Below, in pieces: positions 5,008-5,314 of a stretch of DNA of 5,314 nucleotides. The position numbers were made by a program, and so were the translations under genes. Each line of letters begins with the position of its first letter. Position 1 is the stretch's first letter. The stretch spans positions 1 through 5,314 of the forward strand of contig JAAZNH010000210.1 of NCBI GenBank assembly GCA_012798365.1, in the 5' to 3' direction. This DNA is from Methanomicrobiales archaeon. GTDB lineage: Archaea; Halobacteriota; Methanomicrobia; Methanomicrobiales; Methanospirillaceae. The notes under the pieces were generated by a model. It saw only the letters and a program-made list of their open reading frames with translations, ran no database searches and was not told the DNA's origin.

Positions 5008-5314
5008 ATGGCATGGGCTGCACTGACTTCAGGAGGAAAGGACTCAATCCTTGCCTGCCAGAAGGCCATTGATACTGGCAAAGAAGTGCAGTACCTGGTT
5101 ACCGCCCGGCCCAAAAACCCGGATTCCTACATGTTCCACTCGGCAAATCTCGATGCTGTCCCGGTAATCGCAAAATCTGCCAATATTGAATATGTTGAGA
5201 TTACAACACACGGGCGCAAGGAAGAGGAACTTGCGGATCTCGAATCGGGGCTTGCGGCACTGGAAATTGAAGGTGTCATCGCCGGCGCTGTTGCATCGGT
5301 GTACCAGGCTGAAC
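5008..5314 (+). CDS. dph6: Dph6-like diphthine-ammonia ligase / PP-loop ATPase, N-terminal part (3' truncated by window edge)
   Basis: The frame is open from ATG 5008 to the end of the window, giving 102 residues. It begins MAWAALTSGGKDS, with the PP-loop nucleotide-binding motif SGGKDS at 8-13. Family-typical blocks follow: VQYLVTARPKNPDSYMFHSAN (about 27-47), VEITTHGRKEEELADLESGL, and IEGVIAGAVASVYQAE at the cut edge. This pattern fits COG2102 (MJ0570 / Dph6) proteins of about 220 residues, so a little over half is missing. Eukaryotic Dph6 carries out the last step of diphthamide synthesis, ATP-dependent amidation of diphthine on elongation factor 2. Archaeal homologues are assumed to do the same on aEF2. 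An ATG at 5013 is out of frame and irrelevant. Some archaea carry a second COG2102 paralogue of unknown function, so the specific role is slightly less certain than the family. Confidence 0.88.
   Translation, partial: MAWAALTSGGKDSILACQKAIDTGKEVQYLVTARPKNPDSYMFHSANLDAVPVIAKSANIEYVEITTHGRKEEELADLESGLAALEIEGVIAGAVASVYQAE

Overview
The window looks like a piece of a euryarchaeal, probably methanogen (Methanomicrobiales-like), chromosome. It holds the archaea-specific GatD/GatE tRNA amidotransferase pair, a UPF0212 (DUF555) protein known mainly from euryarchaea, a nucleoside kinase resembling the Methanocaldococcus MJ0406 enzyme, and a Dph6-type ATPase for diphthamide. Start sites carry GGAGG- or GGTG-type ribosome binding sites, and the two larger intergenic gaps contain archaeal box A-like (TATA) elements. 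All genes lie on the + strand and are packed tightly. No tRNA, rRNA, CRISPR array, transposon or phage gene is visible.

Region 1 (1-2328): the 3' part of gatD overlaps the complete gatE by 11 bases. Together they form the GatDE complex, which converts Glu-tRNA(Gln) to Gln-tRNA(Gln) using an amide nitrogen released by the asparaginase-like GatD.

Region 2 (2329-2877): a separately promoted small, very basic protein with four RGG repeats in its middle, probably a nucleic-acid-associated protein of the DUF5350 type. A 133-base gap follows, with an oligo-T stretch, two short perfect inverted repeats and a second promoter.

Region 3 (2878-5314): a five-gene run with overlaps or gaps of 11 bases or less, so almost certainly one operon. 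The order is an unrecognised 121-residue helical protein, an FMN nitroreductase-family protein, UPF0212, the nucleoside kinase, and the 5' part of the Dph6-like gene, which runs off the window. The three recognisable activities (redox flavoprotein, nucleoside phosphorylation, ATP-dependent amidation) do not form an obvious single pathway, so the grouping may reflect co-expression of housekeeping genes. The two least understood members, the helical protein and UPF0212, are each translationally close to an enzyme. They are the best candidates for new biology here, together with the RGG protein. I see no clear evidence of a new defence or mobile system.
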